From Salinicola peritrichatus (GTDB taxonomy: Bacteria > Pseudomonadota > Gammaproteobacteria > Pseudomonadales > Halomonadaceae): a stretch of DNA of 43,987 bases. A program made the position numbers and the translations under genes. This document shows, in pieces, positions 34,701-40,259 of the stretch. The stretch is from assembly GCF_003206715.1 (NCBI RefSeq), contig NZ_PZJU01000031.1, positions 25,127 through 69,113 of the forward strand, given 5' to 3'. Below the pieces are notes generated by a model. The model did no database searches and was not told the DNA's origin. It saw nothing but the letters and a program-made list of their open reading frames with translations. Numbering within the stretch: position 1 is the stretch's first letter; each line of letters opens with the position of its first letter.

Positions 34701-34790
34701 TACCTGCCGATGGCCGATGGCAAGACGCACGCCGCCGAGATCGTCAGCCCGATCTTCTATGATCCCCAAGGCTCACGCCAGAATGTTTGA
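31710..34790 (+). CDS. soxA: SoxA, sarcosine oxidase alpha subunit
   Basis: Large subunit, 1026 residues. Domains in order: a ferredoxin-like N-terminal domain (about 20-110; KSYQGYAGDTLASALLANGV and SRPRGV), an NAD(P)-binding domain opening with VLVVGAGPAGLMAALTAAAG near 180, the linker region with LASGAHERPLVYAGNDVPG, and a C-terminal glycine-cleavage T-like folate domain (about 630-1010; GVLDASTLGKIDIQGPDA, GFIIVGQDTDGSMTPEDLG). Length and order are those of the heterotetrameric enzyme. The start overlaps soxD by ATGA. Long open frames on the opposite strand here are shadows of its codon bias. Confidence 0.95.
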   Translation: MSASSQTFRLAPKAGLGGEIDRDKPLRFTFNGKSYQGYAGDTLASALLANGVDVVNRSFKYSRPRGVVAAGAEEPNAIVQLGASEAAQVPNVRATQQALYEGLSARGTNGWPDAQRDMMSLVGKFGGPFMPVGFYYKTFKAPASLWMTYEKYIRKAAGLGRAPGESDPDIYDHMNRHCEVLVVGAGPAGLMAALTAAAGGVRVILCDEQETFGGSLRDRDETIDGLPAPEWARQTIERLAAMANVTLLPRTTANGYHDHNFVTLHERRTEHLGDTAPMVDGRRRSRSRLHRVRARHVVLASGAHERPLVYAGNDVPGNLLAGAVSSYIRRYAVMPGRRLVLSVTNDHAYRAALDWQAAGGEVVAIADARANPDGELVERARAAGIRVIAGSAVIEATSDRKGHRVNGARVAAIDIEGFRLSGEAEVLACDTIASSGGYSPVAHLAAHTGIRPVWRDDILGFVPGQAVDPVKGFSVVGGAAGVYALPALLEGAAVKVTQALAADGIHVDASEPPAVESIREGEAIGLYHVPHDKPTMRAPKQFVDLQNDVTAAAIELATIEGFESIEHVKRYTAMGFGTDQGKLGNINGMAIAARCLGQTIPETGTTVFRPNYTPVNFGAIVGRHCKELFEPERYTAMHQWHVAHGAKFEDVGQWKRPWYYPQRVNGKLESMHEAVARECLAVREKVGVLDASTLGKIDIQGPDAREFLGRIYTNGWEKLAVGKARYGLMCKDDGMVMDDGVTTCLGDNHFLMTTTTGGAAAILEWLEIWHQTEWPELEVYFTSVTDHWATMTLTGPEARNLLAELTDVDLDRDSFKFMEWREGVVAGVPARIYRISFTGELSFEINVQANYAMQVWESLFAHGNKYGLTPYGTETMHVLRAEKGFIIVGQDTDGSMTPEDLGMHWCVGYKKPYSWIGKRALTRSDTRREDRKQLVGLKPLEADVVLEEGAQIVFDPKQAIPMRMVGHVTSSYYSPTLERGFALAVVKGGHKRLGERVYLPMADGKTHAAEIVSPIFYDPQGSRQNV

Positions 34791-34803
34791 GGAGAGCGTC
34801 AGC

Positions 34804-35478
34804 ATGTCTAAAGTCGTCCAGTTCGATCCGCACCCCGCGCAGGCGGCGGCGACCCAATCGCCGCTGCATCATGTCGCGGCGAAGCCCGCCGTTGGCGAAA
34901 CCGGCGTCACGCTGACCGAGCGCGCCTTTCTCGATCATCTGATCGTCCGCGGCGAGCCCGGCGTACTGGCCGGCGCCGTCGAAGCCGTGCTCGGCCTGGA
35001 ACTGCCGACCCAGCCTCAGCGGCTGGCGAGGAACGAAACCGGCTCGCTGCAGTGGCTGTCGCCGGACGAGTGGCTGCTGATCGTGGCCGGCGGGGAAGGT
35101 TTCCGTCTGCAGCGGGAGTTGCGCGAGGCACTGGGAGAGGCCCATTTCAGTATCGTCGATGTCGGCGGTGGCCAGACGCTGCTCGAATTGAGCGGTAAAC
35201 ATGCCGTCGAGGTGCTGATGAAGTCCACCGTCTACGATGTCGACCCCCGCCATTTTCCGGTCGGCAAGGGGGTGACCAGTGTCTTCGCCAAGGCGACGGC
35301 GGTAATTCGGCGCGTCGATGAATCGCGCTGGGAACTGGTGGTGCGGCGCAGTTTTGCCGACTACTGCCTGCGTTGGCTGCTCGATGCCGGCGAGGAGTAT
35401 GGCATTGCCCATCAGCCGACCCAACCGGCCGTGGCTTCGCACCGTCAAACCGTGACGGATACGGAGACGGTGTCGTGA
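34804..35478 (+). CDS. soxG: SoxG, sarcosine oxidase gamma subunit
   Basis: Gamma subunit, 224 residues. Recognisable segments are SLQWLSPDEWLLIVAGGEG, FSIVDVGGGQTLLELSGKHA, then VLMKSTVYDVDPRHFPVGKG, and a C-terminal SFADYCLRWLLDAGEEYG. The ATG at 34804 has GAGGAGAG upstream; an ATG at 34783 overlapping the soxA stop would add seven residues. It precedes purU with a GTGA overlap, so the whole soxBDAG-purU block is translationally linked. Confidence 0.92.
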   Translation: MSKVVQFDPHPAQAAATQSPLHHVAAKPAVGETGVTLTERAFLDHLIVRGEPGVLAGAVEAVLGLELPTQPQRLARNETGSLQWLSPDEWLLIVAGGEGFRLQRELREALGEAHFSIVDVGGGQTLLELSGKHAVEVLMKSTVYDVDPRHFPVGKGVTSVFAKATAVIRRVDESRWELVVRRSFADYCLRWLLDAGEEYGIAHQPTQPAVASHRQTVTDTETVS

Positions 35479-36341
35479 GCGGGGCGCACGACGCCTGGAT
35501 CTTGGCGGCCCAGTGCCCCAGCCGCCTGGGCACGGTCGATGTGGTGACACGCTTTCTCAAGGAGCAGGCTTGCTACATCACCGAACTGCACTCCTTCGAC
35601 GACTACCGGGGTGGCCGATTCTTCATCCGTGCGGCCTTCCGGCCGGAGGCCGCCGGTTTCTCCGAGGCCGAGTTCCGTGAACGGTTCGCGCCCAGGGCGG
35701 CCGATTACGACATGACGTTCGAGCTGACCGAACCCGGATATCGGTTGCCGGTGGTGATCATGGTTTCCAGGACGGATCACTGCTTGAACGATCTGCTCTA
35801 TCGCTACCGTACCGGACAACTGGCGATCGACGTCCGTGCGGTGATCTCCAATCACCCGGATCTGGAGCCGTTGGCGCGCTGGCACGAGTTGCCGTACCAC
35901 TACCTGCCGATCAGCGCCCAGACCAAGCTACAGCAGGAAGCCGAGGTCCGGCGCGTCGTCGAGGAAAGTGGCGCCGAACTGGTGATTCTGGCGCGCTACA
36001 TGCAGGTCCTTTCGCCGGAGCTCAGCCATCATTTCGCCGGGCGGGCGATCAATATCCACCACTCATTACTGCCGGGGTTCAAGGGCGCGAAGCCTTACCA
36101 TCAGGCCTACGAGAAGGGCGTCAAACTGGTCGGCGCCACGGCACACTACATCAATGACGATCTCGACGAAGGTCCGATCATCGCCCAGGGCGTCGAGGCG
36201 GTCGACCACACGCACTATCCCGAGGAACTGGTGGCGCGGGGGCGCGACATCGAGTGCCTGACGCTGGCGCGGGCGGTGCGCTATCACCTGGAGAAGCGGG
36301 TGTTTCTACACGCCGGACGCACGGTCGTGCTGACAGGTTAA
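35475..36341 (+). CDS. purU: Formyltetrahydrofolate deformylase
   Basis: Hydrolyses 10-formyl-THF to formate and THF, recycling folate loaded with one-carbon units by sarcosine oxidase. 288 residues from GTG 35475, which overlaps the soxG stop (GTGA). N-terminal ACT domain (about 8-85; WILAAQCPSRLGTVDVVTRF) and a C-terminal formyltransferase-type domain with the catalytic Asn193-Ile-His195 (INIHHSLLPGFKGAKPYHQA) and YINDDLDEGPII, whose Asp231 completes the Asn-His-Asp set. Its place after soxG is conserved in betaine-degrading bacteria. Confidence 0.95.
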   Translation: MSGAHDAWILAAQCPSRLGTVDVVTRFLKEQACYITELHSFDDYRGGRFFIRAAFRPEAAGFSEAEFRERFAPRAADYDMTFELTEPGYRLPVVIMVSRTDHCLNDLLYRYRTGQLAIDVRAVISNHPDLEPLARWHELPYHYLPISAQTKLQQEAEVRRVVEESGAELVILARYMQVLSPELSHHFAGRAINIHHSLLPGFKGAKPYHQAYEKGVKLVGATAHYINDDLDEGPIIAQGVEAVDHTHYPEELVARGRDIECLTLARAVRYHLEKRVFLHAGRTVVLTG

Positions 36342-36392
36342 TATTCGCTGGTTAAGGGGGTTGCGGTGAGACGCGGTGACTTCTAATCCTTA

Positions 36393-36533
36393 GATACCAT
36401 CCGAAAAGTGGCTGCGCTCACCCATACGGCGTTAAAAATCGGCTCAAGATACTCATTTACTGCGTGTAAACTCCGTCCTTTTGCTGATTTTTGCCTTGTC
36501 TGGCTATCGCTCGCCGACTTTTCAGACGGCATC
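36393..36533. repeat. MITE-like element, family 2, copy 1 (with conserved stem-loop)
   Basis: 141 bases with imperfect 17-base ends: GATACCATCCGAAAAGT (36393-36409) against ACTTTTCAGACGGCATC (36517-36533), 14 of 17 pairing. Inside is a hairpin with outer stem AAAAATCGGC/GCTGATTTTT and inner stem TTTAC/GTAAA around ATACTCATTTAC. The inner part is shared with the element at 38287-38433. Together with flanking sequence it fills the 277-base gap between purU and the next gene; I see no gene in it. Confidence 0.75.
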
Positions 36534-36618
36534 TCGGTAACCGGCGGCGGAGGCCTTCGGCGCTGCCGCTGGCAGTGGTTTTGTCCTTGGATTCGAACCA
36601 CCAGCAAGGAGTCATGCC

Positions 36619-36909
36619 ATGCGTTTTTCTCAGTTCGCTTCTCTCATTGCCATTGCGCTGCTTTCTACCGGCGCCATGGCGCAGTCGGATAGCGACACCA
36701 GCCAAAGCGCCAAAGGCCACGATCCCGACATGCAGGCGGATACGATCGAAGGCGAGGGCGAGGGAGCCTCGGCGCAATACGAAATGAGTAATGAAGACGG
36801 CCAGACCAGCGACGATGTCGATGATGGCGATCCATCATCGATCTCGGCCGAAGATCGGCAGGACAAAGAGGAAACGATACGGCACGAAAACGCCGACGAG
36901 GAGCATTGA
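36619..36909 (+). CDS. Small acidic secreted protein of unknown function
   Basis: 96 residues. A signal peptide (MRFSQFASLIAIALLSTGAM, cleavage after the AMA of AMAQS) is followed by a disordered, very acidic mature part of about 75 residues, roughly one third Asp plus Glu, with few hydrophobic residues and no Cys. The ribosome site AAGGAG is well placed. Not recognised as any named family; acidic periplasmic or extracellular proteins are common in halophiles, where they may bind cations. Its stop codon touches the left end of the repeat at 36910-37068. It lies between two mobile-type repeats, so it may be isolated from both neighbours. Confidence 0.75.
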   Translation: MRFSQFASLIAIALLSTGAMAQSDSDTSQSAKGHDPDMQADTIEGEGEGASAQYEMSNEDGQTSDDVDDGDPSSISAEDRQDKEETIRHENADEEH

Positions 36910-37068
36910 GGAAACGTTGCATAAATGTCTGCGCAGGCGAATCGCTGCGTTGCGCGCTGCTGGAGCGCCAGCCCGGTCAAAAATCCTCACCTATACCCCA
37001 TAGGCTCCGGTTTTTGCGCTGCGTGCGCCTTGCGCTTCATCCTGCTCGCCGATTTATTCAGCATTTCC
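36910..37068. repeat. Intergenic MITE-like repeat, family 1, copy C
   Basis: 159 bases, the most complete copy. Ends GGAAACGTTGCATAAAT (36910-36926) and ATTTATTCAGCATTTCC (37052-37068) are inverted repeats with 14 of 17 pairing. The centre contains GCGCAGGCGAATCGCTGCG and ACCTATACCCCATAGG. The left end follows directly on the stop codon of the acidic protein gene. Compared with copy B it has about 16 extra bases in the middle. Confidence 0.85.
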
Positions 37069-37130
37069 TTGACACGGCCGTGCCGGTAGGGCTTGTGTCG
37101 CCGCCGGCTTCAAGACACAATGCGGCCAGC

Positions 37131-37276
37131 ACGGAAGGGGAGTATCCCGCGCGCAGGGTTTCGAATCCTCCGCGACGATAGCGTCGTCAGCACGGACCAG
37201 ATGTCCCGGCGTTATCGGTTGCTCTGTCAGCCACATACTGGCAATCAGAGCGACGGGAGAGACTTTCGGTGACGTT
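37131..37276 (+). promoter_or_regulatory. yybP-ykoY manganese riboswitch upstream of the TerC-family gene
   Basis: The leader carries the conserved pieces of the yybP-ykoY aptamer in the right order: GGGGAGTA (37137-37144), CGTCAGCACGG (37185-37195), a stem CTCTG/CAGAG enclosing GCCACATACTGGC (37230-37242), and GAGAGACTTTCGG closing the base stem. The base stem pairs CGGAAG (37132-37137) with CTTTCG (37263-37268), one G-U. This class senses Mn(II) and typically precedes MntP, TerC or P-type ATPase genes. A following GGTGA/TCACC hairpin (about 37268-37281), close to the ribosome site CCGGAGG, may be part of the expression switch. Confidence 0.85.
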
Positions 37277-37299
37277 CACCGTCAACCGGAGGTTCCTCT

Positions 37300-38289
37300 A
37301 TGCACGTACCCGTCTGGGTCTGGCTGGCCACTGTTGCCGGCATCATTGCGCTGTTCGTCTTCGATTTCTACGCTCACGTTCGCAAACCGCATGAACCGAC
37401 GTTCAGAGAGGCGGCATGGTGGTCGGTGTTTTTCATCGCCATTGCCATCGTCTTCGGTGGCGGCCTGTGGTGGGTCTGGGGGGCGCAGCACGGCGCCGAG
37501 TACTTCGCCGGCTTCATTACCGAGAAGAGTCTCTCGGTCGACAACCTCTTCGTGTTCCTGATCATCATGTCGAAGTTCGCGGTACCGGGCGCCTACCAGC
37601 AGAAGGCGCTGCTGATCGGTATCGTGATCGCGCTGATCATGCGCGGCATATTCATTGCCGTCGGGGCGGCGGCCATCGCCCAGTTCAGCTGGGTTTTCTA
37701 CCTGTTCGGTCTGTTCCTGCTCTATACCGCGGTGCAGCTAATGCGCGAGGGAATGGGCGGCCATGACGCGAACGAAGAGTACGAGCCCAACGCGATCGTA
37801 CGCTGGATCCAGCAGCGCCTGCCGGCCACCGATGAGTATGACAGTGACCGCCTGCTGACGATCGACAACGGCAAACGCCTGGTGACACCGCTGTTCATGG
37901 TAGTGGTGGCGCTCGGCATGACCGATCTGCTGTTCGCCCTCGACTCCATCCCGGCGATCTACGGACTGACCAAGGAGCCCTACATCGTTTTCACCACCAA
38001 CGCCTTCGCGTTGCTGGGCCTGCTTCAGCTCTATTTTCTGATCGGTGGCCTGTTGTCTCGCCTGGTCTATCTGGGTATCGGGCTGTCGCTGATCCTGGCT
38101 TTCATCGGCGTCAAGTTGATTATCGAGGCGATGCACACCAACAGTCTGCCGTTCATCAACGGCGGCGAGCCGTTGCATCTGGTGCCGGAGATTCCGATCT
38201 GGCTATCGATGACGATCATCATTGGAACGCTGGTGGTCACGACCGTGGCCAGTCTGATAAAGAGCCGTAATCTGCGGCAGCAGTCCTAA
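37300..38289 (+). CDS. TerC/Alx-family membrane protein, probable manganese exporter
   Basis: 329-residue integral membrane protein with about nine hydrophobic segments. TerC signatures include EKSLSVDNLFVFLIIMSKF (the Asp-Asn pair in helix 3) and VVALGMTDLLFALDSIPAIY (the second acidic helix), plus GLFLLYTAVQLMREG. Alx and related TerC proteins export Mn(II), often under a yybP-ykoY riboswitch, and such a riboswitch is seen directly upstream, which supports a manganese role rather than tellurite resistance. The ATG at 37300 follows CCGGAGG. The TAA stop is also the first three bases of the following repeat. Confidence 0.94.
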   Translation: MHVPVWVWLATVAGIIALFVFDFYAHVRKPHEPTFREAAWWSVFFIAIAIVFGGGLWWVWGAQHGAEYFAGFITEKSLSVDNLFVFLIIMSKFAVPGAYQQKALLIGIVIALIMRGIFIAVGAAAIAQFSWVFYLFGLFLLYTAVQLMREGMGGHDANEEYEPNAIVRWIQQRLPATDEYDSDRLLTIDNGKRLVTPLFMVVVALGMTDLLFALDSIPAIYGLTKEPYIVFTTNAFALLGLLQLYFLIGGLLSRLVYLGIGLSLILAFIGVKLIIEAMHTNSLPFINGGEPLHLVPEIPIWLSMTIIIGTLVVTTVASLIKSRNLRQQS

Positions 38290-38433
38290 GAGCCTGTTCA
38301 CAATCTGCTGTGCGTCGGCCAAACGTTGTTGAAAACGACTTCGGAATACTCATTTACCCCTATGTAAACTCCGTTTCCTCAGTCGTTTTCGCCTAGTTTG
38401 AACCTAGCTCGCGAGATCGTGAACAGGCTCTAA
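38287..38433. repeat. MITE-like element, family 2, copy 2 (with conserved stem-loop)
   Basis: 147 bases with strong terminal inverted repeats: TAAGAGCCTGTTCACAATCT (38287-38306) against the right end 38414-38433, 18 of 20 pairing. The inner hairpin has outer stem GAAAACGACT/AGTCGTTTTC (38331-38340 and 38381-38390, perfect) and inner stem TTTAC/GTAAA. The ends differ from the 36393 element, while the core ATACTCATTTAC and GTAAACTCCGT is shared. The first three bases are the stop codon of the TerC-family gene. The element may also act as its terminator. Confidence 0.8.
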
Positions 38434-38559
38434 CCGGCGGCGTCTTGCCGAGTGACTGCCGTGTTGTCCGGTTTCGCAGGCGGCTGGCGATCCGCATCGG
38501 ACAGGTGCTGGTAGACTGTTGTCCTCGCGTTTCTCGTTTCGACTCCACGGAGGGCAAGT

Positions 38560-39225
38560 ATGGCAGTAACCCAGGAATTGATTATCGAACCCACCGGTGG
38601 CCGCCAGGCCGATGCCTGCGTGATTCTCATGCACGGTCTAGGGGCCGATGGTCACGATTTCGAACCGCTGATTCCGGCATTGGGATTGCCGGATTCGCTG
38701 GCGGTGCGCTTCGTATTGCCGCACGCGCCCCAGCTGCCGGTCACCATCAATGGCGGGATGGTCATGCCGGCCTGGTACGACATTCTGGAAATGAATCTGG
38801 GCCGCCGGGTCGATGTCGAGCAACTACGCGCCTCCGCGCAGCGCATTCACGCCTTGATCGACGACCAGATCGACTCGGGCATCGACAGCCGACGTGTCGT
38901 CATTGCCGGGTTTTCCCAGGGCGGGGCCGTGGCCTACGAGACAGCGCTGTCCTATCCGCGCCCGCTGGCGGGCCTGCTGGCGCTATCGACCTATTTCGCC
39001 ACTGCCGATAGCATCGAACTCGCCAGCGCCAATCGTCAGCTGCCGATCGAAGTGCATCACGGTACCGCCGATCCGGTGGTGCCGGAGTCCCTGGGCCGTG
39101 AAGGGGCCGAACGAGCCGAGGCGTTGGGCTATCCGGTCACTTATCGGACCTACGAGATGGGACACAGCTTGTGTCCTGAACAAGCGAGCGATATCGCTTC
39201 CTGGCTTGTCGCCAGGCTCGGGTAA
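38560..39225 (+). CDS. Carboxylesterase of the alpha/beta-hydrolase EstB/phospholipase family
   Basis: 221-residue cytoplasmic esterase (Abhydrolase_2 family, like Pseudomonas EstB and eukaryotic acyl-protein thioesterases). It has the oxyanion motif LMHGLGADGHDF, nucleophile elbow GFSQGGAVA (Ser near 114), Asp in HHGTADPVVP and His in EMGHSLCPEQ, so the catalytic triad is complete. The GGAGGGCA ribosome site is well placed. Broad short-chain esterase activity is expected; the natural substrate is unknown. It is followed at 17 bases by the DUF938 gene, a likely two-gene operon. Confidence 0.93.
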   Translation: MAVTQELIIEPTGGRQADACVILMHGLGADGHDFEPLIPALGLPDSLAVRFVLPHAPQLPVTINGGMVMPAWYDILEMNLGRRVDVEQLRASAQRIHALIDDQIDSGIDSRRVVIAGFSQGGAVAYETALSYPRPLAGLLALSTYFATADSIELASANRQLPIEVHHGTADPVVPESLGREGAERAEALGYPVTYRTYEMGHSLCPEQASDIASWLVARLG

Positions 39226-39242
39226 CCCGGAGGCGCCGAGCG

Positions 39243-39872
39243 ATGGATAGTATGGACGATCTTGCTGAGGACGGCCCCGGCCGCCGTCTTTTCAGTCCCG
39301 CGGCACAACGCAACCGCCAGCCGATCCTGGAAATCCTGCGACCTCTCCTCCCCGAGAGGGGGCGGGTACTCGAGATCGCCAGCGGCAGCGGTGAGCACGG
39401 GGTGCACTTCGCGGCGGCGTTGCCGTCGCTACATTGGCAGCCATCGGATACGAGTGACGAGGCGCTGGCATCGATCGCCGCCTGGCGCGAAACGGCGAAG
39501 CTCGCCAACCTGGACGCGCCACTGCGGCTCGATGTCACCCAGCCGTGGCCGAAAGTCGACGATCTCGTCGCCGTGGTCTGCATCAACATGCTGCATATCT
39601 CGCCCTGGGCTGCCAGCGAGGCACTGTTCTCCGGCGCAGCCCGAGCGCTACCCGAGGACGGCGTGCTGGTCGTCTACGGTCCTTTCCGTCGCCATGGCGG
39701 TCATACGGCACCGAGCAATGCGCGTTTCGACGAAGACCTGCGCGGGCGCAATCCTCGCTGGGGCATCCGCGAGCTCGAGGCCGTCGACGCCCTGGCAGCC
39801 GAGCACGGACTGGCACTCGAAGCGGTGCATGAGATGCCAGCCAACAACCTGTGCCTCGTCTGGCGACGTTGA
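39243..39872 (+). CDS. DUF938 SAM-dependent methyltransferase-like protein
   Basis: 209 residues. Matches the DUF938 family: RLFSPAAQRNRQPILEIL near the start, SAM-binding motif VLEIASGSGEHGVHFA (about 42-57), then HWQPSDTSDEALASI, CINMLHISPWAASEALF and VYGPFRRHGGHTAPSNARFD. The function of this common family is not established; human METTL26 is a relative. The ATG at 39243 follows GGAGG at good spacing; a second ATG three codons in (39252) is possible. It is probably co-transcribed with the esterase. Confidence 0.9.
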   Translation: MDSMDDLAEDGPGRRLFSPAAQRNRQPILEILRPLLPERGRVLEIASGSGEHGVHFAAALPSLHWQPSDTSDEALASIAAWRETAKLANLDAPLRLDVTQPWPKVDDLVAVVCINMLHISPWAASEALFSGAARALPEDGVLVVYGPFRRHGGHTAPSNARFDEDLRGRNPRWGIRELEAVDALAAEHGLALEAVHEMPANNLCLVWRR

Positions 39873-39943
39873 GGCAGCTGCGGCGCACTCGACTACGCTG
39901 CTCTTTAAGAACCTTTTATTCTCGGCCGAAAAGGAGTGACGCC

Positions 39944-40183
39944 GTGTCGGACTTTTCCACTGAATTCCGCATGCCCAAGGGTTGCCCTAATTGTGGCAGC
40001 CACATGATGAAGGTATCGCAGGCCAAGAGCCCCGACGATCAGGTCTTCTGCACCTCCTGCAATACCGAAGTGTGCTCCTGGGAGGAGGCCGAGCGTATTC
40101 TCGACGAGACGCCACGCAGCGAGGCGGAGCAGTTGATCGAGGATGTCATGAACAACAAAAAGCCCCCCGAAGAGGACTATTGA
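39944..40183 (+). CDS. Small zinc-ribbon protein of unknown function
   Basis: 79 residues from GTG 39944 with AAGGAG eight bases upstream. Cys14, Cys17, Cys36 and Cys39 form two CxxC knuckles 18 residues apart, a zinc-ribbon pattern; Cys44 is extra. The C-terminal half is acidic and helical (EEAERILDETPRSEAEQLIE), ending PPEEDY. I do not recognise a named family. It could be a small transcription- or translation-associated protein; that is open. A long hairpin follows. Confidence 0.75.
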   Translation: MSDFSTEFRMPKGCPNCGSHMMKVSQAKSPDDQVFCTSCNTEVCSWEEAERILDETPRSEAEQLIEDVMNNKKPPEEDY

Positions 40184-40206
40184 AGCTCGATGCGGTGCAT
40201 TTCGAA

Positions 40207-40241
40207 CGCGACACGCCCCGACTTGATCGGGGCGTGTCGCG
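40207..40241. terminator. Bidirectional stem-loop between the zinc-ribbon and phoH-like genes
   Basis: A 15-bp perfect stem (40207-40221 with 40227-40241, core ACACGCCCCGA/TCGGGGCGTGT) and a five-base loop lie between convergent genes. No clear T run, but stem strength and position support termination. Confidence 0.7.
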
Positions 40242-40259
40242 TTGTGGCTGAGGAAAACG

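Noticed and set aside
31623-34769. Very long open frame (over 1000 codons) on the strand opposite soxA
   Set aside because: It mirrors the codon bias of soxA, has no family resemblance and soxA has complete domains. The same holds for the opposite-strand frames over dgcA, dgcB, the phoH-like gene and gbcB.
37300-38289. Tellurite resistance function for the TerC-family gene
   Set aside because: No other ter genes are nearby and the Mn riboswitch points to manganese.
36393-38433. A composite transposon formed by the two family 2 elements around the acidic protein and TerC-family genes
   Set aside because: Their terminal repeats differ and no transposase is present; they are better described as separate non-autonomous elements.
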